From Serinicoccus chungangensis (GTDB lineage Bacteria > Actinomycetota > Actinomycetes > Actinomycetales > Dermatophilaceae), in NCBI RefSeq assembly GCF_001483745.1, contig NZ_LQBL01000031.1, forward strand, positions 124,001 through 188,000: a DNA stretch of 64,000 nt, in the 5' to 3' direction. This document shows, in pieces, positions 63,526-64,000 of this stretch (position 1 is the first letter of the stretch; every line of letters begins with the position of its first letter). The notes under the pieces are model-generated. The model saw only the letters and a program-made list of their open reading frames with translations. It searched no databases and was not told the origin of the DNA. The position numbers and the translations under genes were made by a program.

Positions 63526-64000
63526 CCGGCCCGACGAGCCACCCGCAGGCGCCGACGGCGACCCGCAGCCCCCTCGACGACCAGGACGGCACCATGGACA
63601 ACGCGACCCCGACCACGACCCACCCCCGCGGCACGAGCGGGTCCGACGCAGGCCACGCCGACGCGTCGCGCGGCGGCGGGCGGACGGCATACCGGCGAGA
63701 CGGTGAGGCCCCCGAGCTCACCGGCGGCGCGCTGCCGTTCTCCCGCCTCCTGCGCACCGAGCTGCGCAAGACCGTGGACACCCGCGCCGGGCGGTGGCTG
63801 CTCATCGTCATCGTCGCGCTGACCGCGCTGGCGATGGGGCTGGTCATGTGGTTCGGCCGGGAGAACGGCGCCGCCTACTCCACGCTCCTGCTCACCGCGG
63901 TGCTGCCCCAGGGCGTGCTGCTGCCCGTGCTGGGGATCCTCACCGCCGCCTCCGAGTGGAGCCAGCGCACGGCCCTGGTGACCTTCACCCAGGAGCCGCG
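63522..64000 (+). CDS. ABC-2 type transporter permease (partial, 3' end beyond right edge)
   Basis: Start GTG overlaps the previous stop (GTGA). An unusually long hydrophilic N-terminus of about 70 residues precedes FSRLLRTELRKTVDTRAGRW, where the first transmembrane helix (LLIVIVALTALAMGLVMWF) begins. Further helices follow up to the right edge (LLTAVLPQGVLLPVLGILTA, SEWSQRTALVTFTQEP). A later in-frame ATG at 63595 would shorten the tail. The rest is not in the window. Confidence 0.88.
   Translation, partial: MTGPTSHPQAPTATRSPLDDQDGTMDNATPTTTHPRGTSGSDAGHADASRGGGRTAYRRDGEAPELTGGALPFSRLLRTELRKTVDTRAGRWLLIVIVALTALAMGLVMWFGRENGAAYSTLLLTAVLPQGVLLPVLGILTAASEWSQRTALVTFTQEP

Larger units (their letters stand above)
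5810..63693. repeat. Dispersed octamer GGTATGCC (33 exact copies across the window)
   Basis: Exact copies of GGTATGCC or its complement GGCATACC start at 5810, 7113, 8884, 9526, 11369, 12707, 13031, 13267, 15234, 19697, 21519, 24563, 25283, 28930, 30349, 31094, 31807, 33649, 34501, 35863, 37568, 38554, 40990, 43599, 48948, 49199, 49895, 53333, 56451, 56739, 57963, 60419 and 63686. About ten more differ at one position. Copies are mostly inside genes, in several frames, and on both strands about equally (15 and 18). I estimate about 2 expected from base composition. Confidence 0.85.

Noticed and set aside
5810-63693. GGTATGCC as a directional KOPS or Chi-type site
   Set aside because: Copies are nearly equal on both strands (15 and 18), which speaks against a polar motif over this span; a genome-scale test is still needed.
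1-64000. Prophage, integron or transposon
   Set aside because: No integrase, transposase, phage structural gene or terminal repeat was seen, and codon use is uniform.
1-64000. tRNA or rRNA genes
   Set aside because: No cloverleaf-type stretch or rRNA-like segment was recognised in the intergenic gaps, which are almost all shorter than 300 bp.

Overview
The window is about 64 kb of roughly 72% GC chromosome from an actinobacterium, most likely a member of the Micrococcales; I cannot name the genus from sequence alone. The evidence is almost exclusive G/C at third codon positions, an LprG-type lipoprotein paired with a DHA2 transporter, a DinB/mycothiol-type maleylpyruvate isomerase, DUF3151 next to fructose-bisphosphate aldolase, PHO boxes of the GTTCACC type, an HspR-type HAIR box in front of clpB, and TANNNT -10 boxes placed 6-8 nt before start codons, as in leaderless actinobacterial transcripts. 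There is no transposase, integrase, phage gene, tRNA, rRNA or CRISPR array; this is core chromosome with small accessory pieces.

Layout. 1-5 kb: the start of dnaX (cut by the left edge), a PadR regulator with two HAAS-type membrane proteins, and a HelD-like helicase. 5-13 kb: a LuxR-type regulator, then the purine operon purD-purC-purL with a fused, large PurL. 13-16.8 kb: small enzymes of uncertain physiological role. 16.9-20.9 kb: purA, a second LuxR-type regulator, DUF3151 and fbaA. 20.9-25 kb: an ATP-grasp/alpha-E/transglutaminase operon facing a second transglutaminase. 25-31.3 kb: a TrmH-type methyltransferase, an acidic membrane-anchored protein, pyrE, a GH15-like hydrolase, an SDR and endonuclease IV. 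31.3-37.5 kb: an AztD-like zinc protein under a Fur/Zur-type operator, a membrane protein, exonuclease III, MFS, HhH-GPD glycosylase and a fused RNase HI. 37.5-40.1 kb: an LprG/P55-like lipid export pair. 40.2-44.5 kb: pstSCAB with PHO boxes. 44.5-50.5 kb: clpB, a WXG-like/polymorphic-toxin-like pair, a ZIP transporter and a macrodomain protein. 50.6-56.8 kb: CYTH-CHAD, RraB-like, GNAT, MFS, an AAA ATPase and a threonine dehydratase. 56.8-58.6 kb: a broken or recoded thioredoxin/CcdA pair and a methyltransferase. 58.7-64 kb: two two-component systems and an ABC transporter cut by the right edge.

How the genes work together: purD, purC, purL and purA serve IMP/AMP synthesis and pyrE serves UMP synthesis; pst imports phosphate under PhoP control; endonuclease IV, exonuclease III, the HhH-GPD protein and RNase HI form a loose nucleic-acid repair neighbourhood. 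The second two-component system (61-62.5 kb) probably controls the divergent ABC transporter.

The most unusual signals are at DNA level: (1) the octamer GGTATGCC occurs 33 times on either strand, far above composition, with synonymous codons apparently bent to make it; (2) a 22-bp tandem repeat family in three separate intergenic regions; (3) a 28-bp tandem array; (4) a four-tract G5 quadruplex motif inside a transporter gene. At protein level, a thioredoxin-like lipoprotein has TGA exactly where the first catalytic cysteine codon should be. That could mean selenocysteine, but a second lesion upstream and an apparently shortened CcdA partner make decay at least as likely.
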